From: Angelakisella sp.
Lineage (GTDB): Bacteria; Bacillota; Clostridia; Oscillospirales; Ruminococcaceae
Assembly: GCA_020024555.1 (NCBI GenBank)
Contig: JAHHTQ010000018.1
Coordinates: 1-38,214 of the forward strand
DNA: 38,214 nucleotides
Direction: 5' to 3'
Shown one piece after another: positions 26,152 through 34,508 of the stretch. How positions within the stretch are numbered: the stretch's first letter is position 1; each line of letters starts with the position of its first letter. Both the position numbers and the translations under genes were made by a program. Below the pieces are notes generated by a model. That model worked only from the letters and a program-made list of their open reading frames with translations, made no database searches and was not told the DNA's origin.

Positions 26152-28318
26152 CTATTACAGTCCCTTCATTTTGTTTAATATACTCTTTTGGGGTAAACCC
26201 ATAATACTGTTTAAATTTTCGTATAAAACTGCTTACGTTTACATAACCGACCATTTCTGTAATTTTATTTACAGTATATCTATTTGTGAGTAGCAATCGC
26301 CTTGCCTCATTCATACGAATTTGTGTTATATATTCTAATATCGTTGTGCCTGTGTGATATTTTACAAATGAGCTGATAGATGAAATTGACATATTAAACT
26401 CATCAGCCAGTAACTGTACGGAAAAATTCTGATTAAAAGCATTGTCATTAATAAAGTTCTTAATTTTAATTATTGTTGGATTACCGTTTTTTTCTTCATT
26501 CTCTTTAATATACATATTAATATTGTTTGCAATATTTTGAATTGCATTTACCAGTTCCTCTACCGTATCATAATTAATCAAAACACAGGCATAAGACAAC
26601 TTATTTTTTTGCGTATTAATTTGCAAATTAATTTTTTCCACAATTTCGGAGATTATATTAATTAATTGATAACATAATCCTTTGATATAATATAGCGGTA
26701 AATCTTCTGTCTTTATATATGCTGTAAATTGATTTAACGCATCATAAAGCTTATCCATATCGCCTGACTTTAAATAAAACTGAATTTGCTCAAATAAATT
26801 CTTTGGATACATTCTTTCAAACTCTTGATTTAACGGCAAATTTTTACTTTCAATAATTGTATTGTTTCCCTTAATAAACCTATAATCAACAGCAAGTGAA
26901 GCGTCAAGATATGATTTTGGAATTTCCAAAAAGTCATCATAAGTATTTCCCAAACAGATATTTACTTTGTCAACTTTTTCCTTTAATTTCTCTTGTACAT
27001 TCATCATATTATATATTATTGAATTTTGGTTATTATCATTAACGCAACCTATAAAAATTACTCTACCTTTTGAAAAGGTATCAACAACATAACCTTCTGC
27101 CTTTTCTTTCAAAACAGTTTCGATAAATGGAAAAATCTCATTATGGCTATATTCCAATACCTTATTATCATTATTGATTATATCATAATCTTTAAAGTAC
27201 AGTATTGCCACATAGTATGAATTACAATTTAATTTTTCAAGTTTCAAAGTATTTATCGCATTAATAAAATCTGATTTTTCTATAACCAAACCATTTAAGA
27301 GAGAATACAGGAATTTTTTTACCTCTGCTTTGTGTTTTAAATCTTTATTTTCATCTATAATAATACCCACAGCATCTTGAATATCTTTTATATCATCTCC
27401 TGATTTCTTACTGGTAACAATTTTTTTCGTTACCGCATTCAGTGGCACATAGTTTATCTTCATTCCAATAACCACCATAGTAATACCAAAAGCTGTAACA
27501 ACAGCCAGTAATATTATAAAAGTTCTTTTGATTTTATTAAAATTTTTAAAAATATTCTGATAGTTGGAAAATTTATAAAATACAAAATTATGTTCATCTA
27601 AATAATATGTGGATTTAACATATCGTGAATCTTCCTGAAAATATTTTATATTATGCTCTGTATTTTTAAACATTACATTATTATATTTATCCACAAAGAA
27701 ATAAATATTATCATCAAATAAATTATTAAACATCTTATAGTCAAGAACAAACATTATCAAAACATTTTTATTTTTCACCTTAATTACTTGTGATATTATA
27801 TTGTAATCACTGTATTTTGAAAAATAATTTAAACTATCGCTTATATCATAAACATCATTTTCCGAAAAAATATTTTTAATTATTTTTTCACCCATATTTT
27901 TATTGAAATATGGAAACTTGGATAAATTATATATTGGATAAGTACTTGAAGAAGTATATATATAATTGTCATCTTCAAAATATAATAATAAGTCTTTTAT
28001 GGTATTGTTTGAAATTACGTATGTTTTTAATTCTTGAATTGTCTCTATGCTTTTTTGAGGATTTGTAATATTAGGCGGTGGATTTATCTTATTATTTAAC
28101 AACATATGCTCGCTTATCATCTGTAATCTTTCCAGTGAATCATTAATGCGTATTCCTTTTTCTTTAAGTTCCATTTGTGATTGCTGTTCATAAAGCCTGC
28201 ATATTTCTTGGAATAAACTATCGTTAACATATAACGACAACAAAAGTATAGGTAAAACAAATGGCAATATATAACTTAACAAATACTTTGTAAAGGTATT
28301 AATTCTTAGTTTTTTCAT
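26144..28318 (-). CDS. Membrane-spanning AraC-family regulator of the chondroitin operon
   Basis: A one-component sensor-regulator of the type common next to LplABC transporters in Bacillota. From ATG 28318 (AAAGGGAAG just upstream) it has 724 residues. TM1 is about 13-31, an extracellular Cache-like sensor about 35-262, TM2 about 266-287, then a cytoplasmic linker. A C-terminal double HTH of AraC type (about 620-718) contains FSVQLLADEFNMSISSISSFV and VNKITEMVGYVNVSSFIRKF. It lies between the binding-protein gene and the lyase gene, overlapping the latter, so its level rises with the genes it probably controls. The ligand is unknown; a glycosaminoglycan fragment is inferred from the neighbours. 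Confidence 0.88.
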   Translation of the reverse strand: MKKLRINTFTKYLLSYILPFVLPILLLSLYVNDSLFQEICRLYEQQSQMELKEKGIRINDSLERLQMISEHMLLNNKINPPPNITNPQKSIETIQELKTYVISNNTIKDLLLYFEDDNYIYTSSSTYPIYNLSKFPYFNKNMGEKIIKNIFSENDVYDISDSLNYFSKYSDYNIISQVIKVKNKNVLIMFVLDYKMFNNLFDDNIYFFVDKYNNVMFKNTEHNIKYFQEDSRYVKSTYYLDEHNFVFYKFSNYQNIFKNFNKIKRTFIILLAVVTAFGITMVVIGMKINYVPLNAVTKKIVTSKKSGDDIKDIQDAVGIIIDENKDLKHKAEVKKFLYSLLNGLVIEKSDFINAINTLKLEKLNCNSYYVAILYFKDYDIINNDNKVLEYSHNEIFPFIETVLKEKAEGYVVDTFSKGRVIFIGCVNDNNQNSIIYNMMNVQEKLKEKVDKVNICLGNTYDDFLEIPKSYLDASLAVDYRFIKGNNTIIESKNLPLNQEFERMYPKNLFEQIQFYLKSGDMDKLYDALNQFTAYIKTEDLPLYYIKGLCYQLINIISEIVEKINLQINTQKNKLSYACVLINYDTVEELVNAIQNIANNINMYIKENEEKNGNPTIIKIKNFINDNAFNQNFSVQLLADEFNMSISSISSFVKYHTGTTILEYITQIRMNEARRLLLTNRYTVNKITEMVGYVNVSSFIRKFKQYYGFTPKEYIKQNEGTVIDE

Positions 28319-28430
28319 ATTCTTCCCTTTCATGTATAATAAATACAATATTCCTATTTTAACAAAGATTATATTTGTATTCAACATAATATTACTTTTT
28401 AAATTTGGAAATAGATATATAAAGAAAACC

Positions 28431-28462
28431 GATGTTCATATCATTTGACCGATATGGACATC
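28431..28462 (-). terminator. Attenuating hairpin after the binding-protein gene
   Basis: GATGTTCATATC (28431-28442) pairs with GATATGGACATC (28451-28462), with one G-T mismatch and an 8-base loop. On the minus strand it is followed by GGTTTTCTTT, an imperfect U-tract. Such partial terminators after binding-protein genes usually keep the binding protein more abundant than downstream products. Confidence 0.6.
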
Positions 28463-28496
28463 AGTCCCTATACATTATATTTGTTATTAAGTTTTA

Positions 28497-30089
28497 TTAA
28501 CCACGATCTGCTATGCCTTGGTAAATTTCAATATATCTTTCACTCTTTAATTTTTTAAGTTGTTTTAGATAGTTGTCCCATTGCGCATCTATATTGCCTT
28601 TTGTTATAAACTCTGCTGTCATTTGATCAATATATGTATGCAGATCAGGTGTGATGTATGATAATTCTTCTGCTTCTTCAACTGTCTTCATTATGGAAAT
28701 ATCATGGTACTCTTTTGCGAGATACGGACCATACACTTCCCCGGCTTCAACTTTATTTTGTACGCTCTTTATTTTGTCAACAAATTCAAATTGACCAGGA
28801 GTGATAAACGCTACGCCATGTTTGATAGGCACAAGGGCGGATTTTTCTTCAAATGAGAAATTCTTACCGTCAGCTTTTTTGATTGTAGAGAATTTGTTAT
28901 TGCCTTCATCTTTAATGTGAACACCTATTTTACCACGTCTGGCTTGTAAACTTGTTATCGGATCATATTGCATATCAATCCAACGGCATAGTTCTTCGGC
29001 ATATTTTGTTTTTGCGCTAACAATAAAACCGATATTACCATTTAATGGATTTTGTCTTGGTATCCATACAGGCTCAACGCCATCTTTACCTTTTAATGGC
29101 GCTACGTATTGGTAAACGCCGGGTTTTGCAGTATCAAATCCTGCTATTTGTCTATTGATATGTTCAGCTGAATATGCTGATATAACACCCGCTATCGGTT
29201 CCGGTGTCTGTGTCTTTGCATTGTATGCCGCAGTATCCATAGTGAATGCTTCCAAATCAATTAGACCTTCTGAGTATAATTTATTCATATATTTCAGATA
29301 TTCTTTATACTCATTTGTTTCAGGAATAAATATTACTTTACCATCTTTTTTTGCAAGTCTCTCATGTTTATTGTTCATTACAATACCCGTAAAGCCCATT
29401 AAACTAAACAGACCCATATTTCCATCATTATATTTAAATGTAAGCGGAACCTCATCTGCTTTACCGTTACCGTTTAGGTCGCCTGCTGCTTTAAATGCTT
29501 TTAGAACATCATATAGCTCATCAATTGTTGTTGGCATGTCTTTACCAACTTCTGCAAGCCAATGTGTATTTATTACAAGCGTATCATTTGTTGTTGGCAA
29601 ATCCAGCATATCAAGTATGGGCAATCCCCATATTTCACCTGATGAAGCCGTAATAGCTTTACGTAGACCCGGTACTTCTTCTAAAATTTTTGTGAAGTTA
29701 GGCATTACATCTGCATTAATATATGGTGTTAAATCCAAAAACAGACCATCACTGCCATGTTTTACAAGGTCATTGGTTGTCAGAACACTCCATGCGCCAT
29801 AGAAAGCATCTGGAAGCTGTCCGCTATTTAGTGTTAAGTTGAGCTTTTCTTTTTGAACAACTTGTGACCAATCTGTCCAATCAATTTCCAAGTTTGATTT
29901 TGCTTCGATTTCTTTTAGAGATTCTACATCTTTAAATGGTGTAAAGCCCTCTCCCCGAACACCTATAATTTTTACTTTGACTTTTCCGTCTGCCGTTTCG
30001 GTTGGCTCTGTTTTTAAACCACAGCCAACAAAAGATGTAGCCAACATAGCTGTTGCCAAAAGTACTGCTAGAATCTTTTTCATTTTCAT
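28497..30089 (-). CDS. ABC transporter substrate-binding lipoprotein, LplA-like
   Basis: Captures oligosaccharides outside the cell for the two permeases encoded just upstream. The 530-residue precursor has a lipoprotein signal peptide (MKMKKILAVLLATAMLATSF) with lipobox FVGC, lipidated Cys23. The mature part has the large family-1 binding-protein fold (LEEIEAKSNLEIDWTDW-like region, LPDAFYGAW, GLPILDM, DLNGNGKADEVPLTF). The long size and aromatic-rich motifs are those of the LplA/YtcQ group, which serves complex oligosaccharides. GGAG lies 7 bases before the ATG. No ATPase gene is present; these systems normally share an MsmX-type ATPase encoded elsewhere. Confidence 0.9.
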   Translation of the reverse strand: MKMKKILAVLLATAMLATSFVGCGLKTEPTETADGKVKVKIIGVRGEGFTPFKDVESLKEIEAKSNLEIDWTDWSQVVQKEKLNLTLNSGQLPDAFYGAWSVLTTNDLVKHGSDGLFLDLTPYINADVMPNFTKILEEVPGLRKAITASSGEIWGLPILDMLDLPTTNDTLVINTHWLAEVGKDMPTTIDELYDVLKAFKAAGDLNGNGKADEVPLTFKYNDGNMGLFSLMGFTGIVMNNKHERLAKKDGKVIFIPETNEYKEYLKYMNKLYSEGLIDLEAFTMDTAAYNAKTQTPEPIAGVISAYSAEHINRQIAGFDTAKPGVYQYVAPLKGKDGVEPVWIPRQNPLNGNIGFIVSAKTKYAEELCRWIDMQYDPITSLQARRGKIGVHIKDEGNNKFSTIKKADGKNFSFEEKSALVPIKHGVAFITPGQFEFVDKIKSVQNKVEAGEVYGPYLAKEYHDISIMKTVEEAEELSYITPDLHTYIDQMTAEFITKGNIDAQWDNYLKQLKKLKSERYIEIYQGIADRG

Positions 30090-30146
30090 TAATACTCTCC
30101 TTTTTTATTTTTTATAATATATTTACACAAATAAGTGCAAATAATG

Positions 30147-31067
30147 TTAACCTTTTACTGAACCTATCATTACACCTTTAACAAAGTGTTTTTGTATAAA
30201 CGGATAGATAATAAGTGTAGGTACAGTTGAAATGATGATTATGCCATATTTCATTGCTTCTGCAAGCTTTGTCCTTCGGAACATATCTGTAAGTTCTTCT
30301 GCTGTCGCATTATCCATATTTTGCACTTGTGTTTCAAGCAAAATGCCACGAATTACAAGTTGTAGAGGATAACGTTCTTCGTCTTGTAGATAAATTAGAC
30401 CACGCATATAGTCATTCCAATGAGCAATAGCATAGTAAAGAACAAGTACTGCGATTACGGATTTTGAAAGCGGAAGAACAAATTTAAAGAAAAATTGTAG
30501 CTTTGAACAACCGTCTATTGCTGCTGCTTCTTCAAGTTCAAGTGGAATATTTGCTTCAAGGAAAGTTCTTGCGATAATTACATTATAAGCGCTGACGGCG
30601 CCTAAAAATATCATAACCCAAAAAGTATTATATAAATTTAGTGATTGTATTAATAAGTATGTAGGTATCATACCACCTGTAAAATACATAGTTACAAGCA
30701 AAATACCTGTTATGAACTTTCTGCCTGAAAAATAATTTCTTGATAACGGAAAGGCAATCAACATTGTAAGCGATACGTTTAGGATTGTGCCAAAAAATGT
30801 ATATATCATGGAGTTCTTATAACCTGTCCAAATTTGACTGTTTTTAAATATCTCTTTATAGGAATCCAAAGTAAAACCACGTGGATAAAACGTTACATCA
30901 CCATTAAGAACCATATATGGATCTGAAATTGATGCAATTATTACAAAATATATTGGATAAGCAACTATCAGCAACACAATACAAAGTAAAATTATTGTAA
31001 CAATATTAAAGATTGTATCTTCTCTTGTATTTTTAATAGCTGTTGGCGATTTTTTAATTAAAGTCAT
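30147..31067 (-). CDS. ABC transporter permease, LplC/YtcP-like
   Basis: Second membrane subunit of the oligosaccharide importer. The 306-residue protein has six predicted membrane segments (first at about 21-45, IVTIILLCIVLLIVAYPIYF). The cytoplasmic EAA loop reads LELEEAAAIDGCSKLQFFFKFVLPL, the ATPase docking site. The N-terminal DPYMVLNGDVTFYPRGF is typical of the LplC/YtcP group. AAAGGAG precedes the ATG. It starts 15 bases after the LplB-like permease and ends about 58 bases before the binding-protein gene. Confidence 0.92.
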   Translation of the reverse strand: MTLIKKSPTAIKNTREDTIFNIVTIILLCIVLLIVAYPIYFVIIASISDPYMVLNGDVTFYPRGFTLDSYKEIFKNSQIWTGYKNSMIYTFFGTILNVSLTMLIAFPLSRNYFSGRKFITGILLVTMYFTGGMIPTYLLIQSLNLYNTFWVMIFLGAVSAYNVIIARTFLEANIPLELEEAAAIDGCSKLQFFFKFVLPLSKSVIAVLVLYYAIAHWNDYMRGLIYLQDEERYPLQLVIRGILLETQVQNMDNATAEELTDMFRRTKLAEAMKYGIIIISTVPTLIIYPFIQKHFVKGVMIGSVKG

Positions 31068-31082
31068 TTATTTACTCCTTTC

Positions 31083-32057
31083 TTACCATAAGCCATTGCC
31101 ACTTAGTTTCTTAGATATTTGGTTCACTGACAGAACAAGTATTACGTTAATAATAGTATTAAACAGACCTATCGCTGCCGAATAACTGAATTGCCCGTTT
31201 TGTAGACCTATCTTATAAACATAAGTTGCTATAATTTCACTGGATTCAATGTTAAGCGAGTTTTGTAATAAAAATGCTTTTTGGAAACCAAGGCTCATAA
31301 ATTTACCTGTACGCATAATAAACAGAGTAACGATTGTTGGTAAAATTGAAGGTATCTCTATGTACCATATTGTTTTAAGTCTTGATGCTCCGTCTATTTT
31401 TGCGGCTTCGTACAAATCAGGATTGATAGAAGAAAGTGCTGCCAAATAAATAATCATACCCCAACCTGTATTTTGCCAAATATCTGACCAAACATAGATA
31501 TCAGCAAACATTTCAGGTTTTGCCAGGAAGAATATAGGTTCAAAACCGAAAGATTTAAGCACATTATTTATAATACCTGTTGATGGGTGCAAAAATACAG
31601 ATATCATACCGCACAGTACGACAATTGAAATAAAGTGTGGCGCATAGGTCATCATTTGAACTGTCTTTTTAAATTTTTGATTACGCACTTGGTTTACAAG
31701 CAGCGCTAATATAATAGGGAATGGGAAACCTGCGATAAGTGAGTATATGCTTAAATACAATGTATTTTTCAGAATATCCCAAAATTGTGGCGCTTCCAAA
31801 AATCTTATAAAATGTTCAAATCCAACCCACGGACTTCCCCAAATCCCCCTTGCGCCTGAAAATTTTTTAAATGCAATTTGTATACCGTACATTGGACCAT
31901 AATCAAATATAAAAACGAAAATCAATGGTAACAGACACATTAAATATAATTCTTTGTCTCTATTAAACGCAATCATAAATCTTCTTTTGAATGATTTTTT
32001 TTCTGCTAATGTTACTGACTCTGAATTTATTTGCTCTTTTTTCTTTTTAAGTAACAA
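31083..32057 (-). CDS. ABC transporter permease, LplB-like
   Basis: First membrane subunit of the importer and first gene of the minus-strand operon. The 324-residue product has six membrane segments (first about 37-57, LYLMCLLPLIFVFIFDYGPMYG, a family signature). It has an EAA loop, PDLYEAAKIDGASRLKTIWYIEIP, and ends QISKKLSGNGLW, the usual LplB terminus. The start is TTG at 32057, six bases after GAGGTG; the GTG at 32066 falls inside the ribosome site and the nearest ATG is too far in. Its product pairs with the LplC-like permease. Confidence 0.9.
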   Translation of the reverse strand: MLLKKKKEQINSESVTLAEKKSFKRRFMIAFNRDKELYLMCLLPLIFVFIFDYGPMYGIQIAFKKFSGARGIWGSPWVGFEHFIRFLEAPQFWDILKNTLYLSIYSLIAGFPFPIILALLVNQVRNQKFKKTVQMMTYAPHFISIVVLCGMISVFLHPSTGIINNVLKSFGFEPIFFLAKPEMFADIYVWSDIWQNTGWGMIIYLAALSSINPDLYEAAKIDGASRLKTIWYIEIPSILPTIVTLFIMRTGKFMSLGFQKAFLLQNSLNIESSEIIATYVYKIGLQNGQFSYSAAIGLFNTIINVILVLSVNQISKKLSGNGLW

Positions 32058-32144
32058 TAATAACACCTCTCAATATTTTATAATATTTGTGTATACAAAA
32101 AACACTTCCTAAATTTCTGCATACAAACTATTCTTTACGACAGT

Positions 32145-32153
32145 ATAATAGCA
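32145..32153 (-). promoter_or_regulatory. Possible activator-dependent promoter of the transporter-lyase operon
   Basis: On the minus strand TGCTATTAT is an extended -10 without a recognisable -35 at 16-18 bases, as expected for a promoter that needs an activator. It lies about 90 bases upstream of the first permease start. Other -10-like strings occur nearby, so the assignment is tentative. Confidence 0.3.
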
Positions 32154-32279
32154 TTTTTAAAAATTTTTGTATATGAACAATATTAAAAAAGATATGCCAT
32201 TTTTCAAAGATTATATTATTTTTGTCAAATCATATATAAACAAAAGTCAGTTTTTGGCTATTTTTTCGGTTCTTTAAAA

Positions 32280-32337
32280 TTTGCATACTACTTATATTTA
32301 AATTTGCATATAAAATACTTTCACATATATTTGCAAG
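32280..32337 (+). promoter_or_regulatory. TTTGCATA direct repeats, candidate AraC operators
   Basis: TTTGCATA occurs at 32280-32287 and 32303-32310, each preceded by A-rich AAA and spaced 23 bases. A related TTTGCAAG at 32330-32337 overlaps the -35 of the plus-strand promoter. Tandem half-sites placed upstream of and touching the -35 are the usual layout for AraC-type activators, of which two are encoded in this locus. Confidence 0.5.
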
Positions 32338-32359
32338 TATTTATAGGCTATGATATAAT
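32331..32359 (+). promoter_or_regulatory. Promoter of the DUF1961-sulfatase-GH88 operon
   Basis: TTGCAA (32331-32336) and TATAAT (32354-32359) have a 17-base spacer, 60 bases upstream of the first start at 32420. The divergent gap 32058-32419 holds this promoter, the repeats and no gene. Confidence 0.75.
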
Positions 32360-32419
32360 CAAGTAAAATTATAGCTTAAATCTGAATACAAACTATCATC
32401 AATGAAAGGACTGCAAATT

Positions 32420-33085
32420 ATGGAAAAGCTTATTTATTCAAATCCACTGGCAACTGCTGATGATGTAAAAGACTTTATATTGGAAGGCAAAGCATATATT
32501 TCCTTTGAAAACAACAGATTGAGACTAAAAAATGTTTTATCAAAAGAAGAATACGGTCAACTTGCAAACTATGTTTTTTGGTGTCCTATTGAATTTAACG
32601 ATGGTATAAGAATGGAATGGGATTTTTACCCAATATATGAACCGGCTCTTTGTATGATGATGTTTGCCGCAAAAAATAGAGATAACGGAGATATATTTTC
32701 ACCTGACTTAACGGAACGCACCGGAGAATACAACTGTTACTTACACGGTGATATTAATCTTTATCATCTATCATATTTCAGAAGAAATTTTCCCGAAGAA
32801 CGCGCTTTTCACATTTGCCAATTACGTAAAAGTAACGGTGGACATAAGCTTGCGTCAGGAGGCGACCCTATACCAAGTGTTGAAGATTGCCAAAGTCCTT
32901 ATCATTTATCTTTAAGCGTTAAAGAAGGGCATATCGTATTTTATATAAATGATTTAAAAGTTATTGATTATATAGATAATGGCGCTACATTCGGAGAAAT
33001 TCTGAAAGGAGGAAAAATCGGATTTAGACAGATGGCGCCCGCTATATGCGAATATGCCAATTTTAAGGTTTATGAAATTCAATAA
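32420..33085 (+). CDS. DUF1961 family protein (YesU-like beta-sandwich)
   Basis: A 221-residue cytoplasmic protein of the DUF1961 family, whose known member YesU lies in the rhamnogalacturonan cluster of Bacillus subtilis and has a concanavalin-like beta-sandwich fold. Recognisable parts are VFWCPIEFNDGIRMEWDFYPIYEPALCMMMFAA, GEYNCYLHGDINLYHLSYFRR, FHICQLRKSNGGHKLASGGDP and VIDYIDNG. No signal peptide. The start ATG 32420 has AAAGGA about 10 bases upstream; an ATG six codons earlier overlaps that site. First gene of the plus-strand operon with a sulfatase and GH88. It may bind or act on a glycosaminoglycan fragment (for example as a lyase or isomerase accessory); its activity is not known. 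Confidence 0.82.
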   Translation: MEKLIYSNPLATADDVKDFILEGKAYISFENNRLRLKNVLSKEEYGQLANYVFWCPIEFNDGIRMEWDFYPIYEPALCMMMFAAKNRDNGDIFSPDLTERTGEYNCYLHGDINLYHLSYFRRNFPEERAFHICQLRKSNGGHKLASGGDPIPSVEDCQSPYHLSLSVKEGHIVFYINDLKVIDYIDNGATFGEILKGGKIGFRQMAPAICEYANFKVYEIQ

Positions 33086-33119
33086 CTGCAACAATAAAAA
33101 GGAGGATTCTATTGTTAAT

Positions 33120-34484
33120 ATGAAAAAAAACTTATTATATATTTTCGCTGACCAGTGGGGTGCGCAATCAATAGGCTATAATAATTCACAGATAAATACG
33201 CCGAATATGAATGCGTTTGCAAAAGAAAGCTTTGAATTTACAAACGCAATTAGTACATATCCTCTTTGCTCACCGCACAGAGCCTCACTAATCACAGGCA
33301 AATACCCATACTGTTGCGGTTTTTGGACAAACTGCAAAAACGGACTTGACGAAGTTGTTATGCTTAAACCACAGGAAATAACGCTTACAGATGTTTTGCA
33401 CAATGCAGGCTACGAAAATTCCTACATAGGTAAATGGCACTTAGACGGCAGTGATTTGAATTTTTACAACAATCCACCCAGTGGTTGCAAAGGTTGGGAC
33501 GCATATACGCCTGAGGGCGAACGCCGTCATCATATCGACTTTTGGTACTCTTACGGGGCAATGGACAATCATCTAAATCCTCACTACTGGACAGACGCAA
33601 ACCCCGAAAAACTTCTTCATAACAAATGGTCACCTGAACTTGAAACAGATATTGCCATTGACTATTTGGAAAACAAACGTGACAAGACAAAACCATTCAA
33701 TATGATGATTTCGTGGAACCCACCTCACCCTCCTTATGACCAAGTGCCCGACAAATATTTTGACAGAGTGAAAGACAGGGAACTTGTTTTCAGAGATAAT
33801 GTTCCGGAAGAATTCAGAAACGATGAAGACTATATTCTAAAATACAAACAATACATAGCGGCTATCGAAGGGCTTGACGAAAACTTCGGCAGAATAATAA
33901 GTTATCTGAAAGAAAACAATCTATATGATGATACAATAATTGTTCTTTCGGCAGACCACGGTGACTGTATGGGTTCTCACGGACTGTATGGCAAAAATGT
34001 ATGGTATGATGAAAGTATAATAATCCCACTTCTTATCAAATGCGGAAACGTTGGCAAGAGTGACGCACTGCTGGCAAGCCAAGACCATATGCCGACACTT
34101 CTCGATATGCTGGGTATTGATATTCCCAATACTGTCCAAGGAATGAGCTTTGCCCCGATACTTGAAGGCAAAGAAATAGAAGAACCAAAAGAAGCATTTT
34201 TATGTATGTTTCCCGGTATGCCTGACCTTGTGGACACATTCAGACTAAAAGGCTACAACAATAAATGTTTTGGTTGGAGAGGGCTACGCACAAAGACACA
34301 CACATACCTTGTGCATAACGGTGTTACTTACGGTGAAAAACAAATCAAACAACTGTATGACAACGTAAACGACCCATATCAGTTAAACCCTATAACACTT
34401 AATGAAAACGAATGTAAAGAGTGGGACGGAAAACTTAAAAAATATTTAAAACTTACAAACGATCCATTCCTAATAAATATGTAA
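33120..34484 (+). CDS. Second Cys-type sulfatase (family S1), cytoplasmic
   Basis: A 454-residue sulfatase with the formylglycine motif CSPHR (Cys50) in STYPLCSPHRASLITGKYP. It also has metal-binding FADQWG at the N-terminus, IGKWHLDGSD, ISWNPPHPPYDQVP and LSADHGDCMGSHGLYGKN with the histidine/aspartate ligands. It differs in many positions from the other sulfatase, so the two probably remove sulfate from different positions. No signal peptide. The ATG at 33120 is 14 bases after AAGGAGG, a long gap; an ATT codon lies at the ideal distance in frame, so the true start is not certain. It follows the DUF1961 gene by 34 bases. A formylglycine-generating enzyme must come from elsewhere. Confidence 0.9.
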   Translation: MKKNLLYIFADQWGAQSIGYNNSQINTPNMNAFAKESFEFTNAISTYPLCSPHRASLITGKYPYCCGFWTNCKNGLDEVVMLKPQEITLTDVLHNAGYENSYIGKWHLDGSDLNFYNNPPSGCKGWDAYTPEGERRHHIDFWYSYGAMDNHLNPHYWTDANPEKLLHNKWSPELETDIAIDYLENKRDKTKPFNMMISWNPPHPPYDQVPDKYFDRVKDRELVFRDNVPEEFRNDEDYILKYKQYIAAIEGLDENFGRIISYLKENNLYDDTIIVLSADHGDCMGSHGLYGKNVWYDESIIIPLLIKCGNVGKSDALLASQDHMPTLLDMLGIDIPNTVQGMSFAPILEGKEIEEPKEAFLCMFPGMPDLVDTFRLKGYNNKCFGWRGLRTKTHTYLVHNGVTYGEKQIKQLYDNVNDPYQLNPITLNENECKEWDGKLKKYLKLTNDPFLINM

Positions 34485-34508
34485 ATCAAAATACAAAGGA
34501 GAATTATT

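Noticed and set aside
29155..29802. Plus-strand frame of 215 residues opposite the binding-protein gene
   Set aside because: It lies wholly within a well-supported lipoprotein gene on the other strand; serine-rich shadow frame without a ribosome site.
32067..32420. CcpA (cre) site in the divergent control region
   Set aside because: No sequence close to the cre consensus was found on reading the region, despite hprK being in the window.
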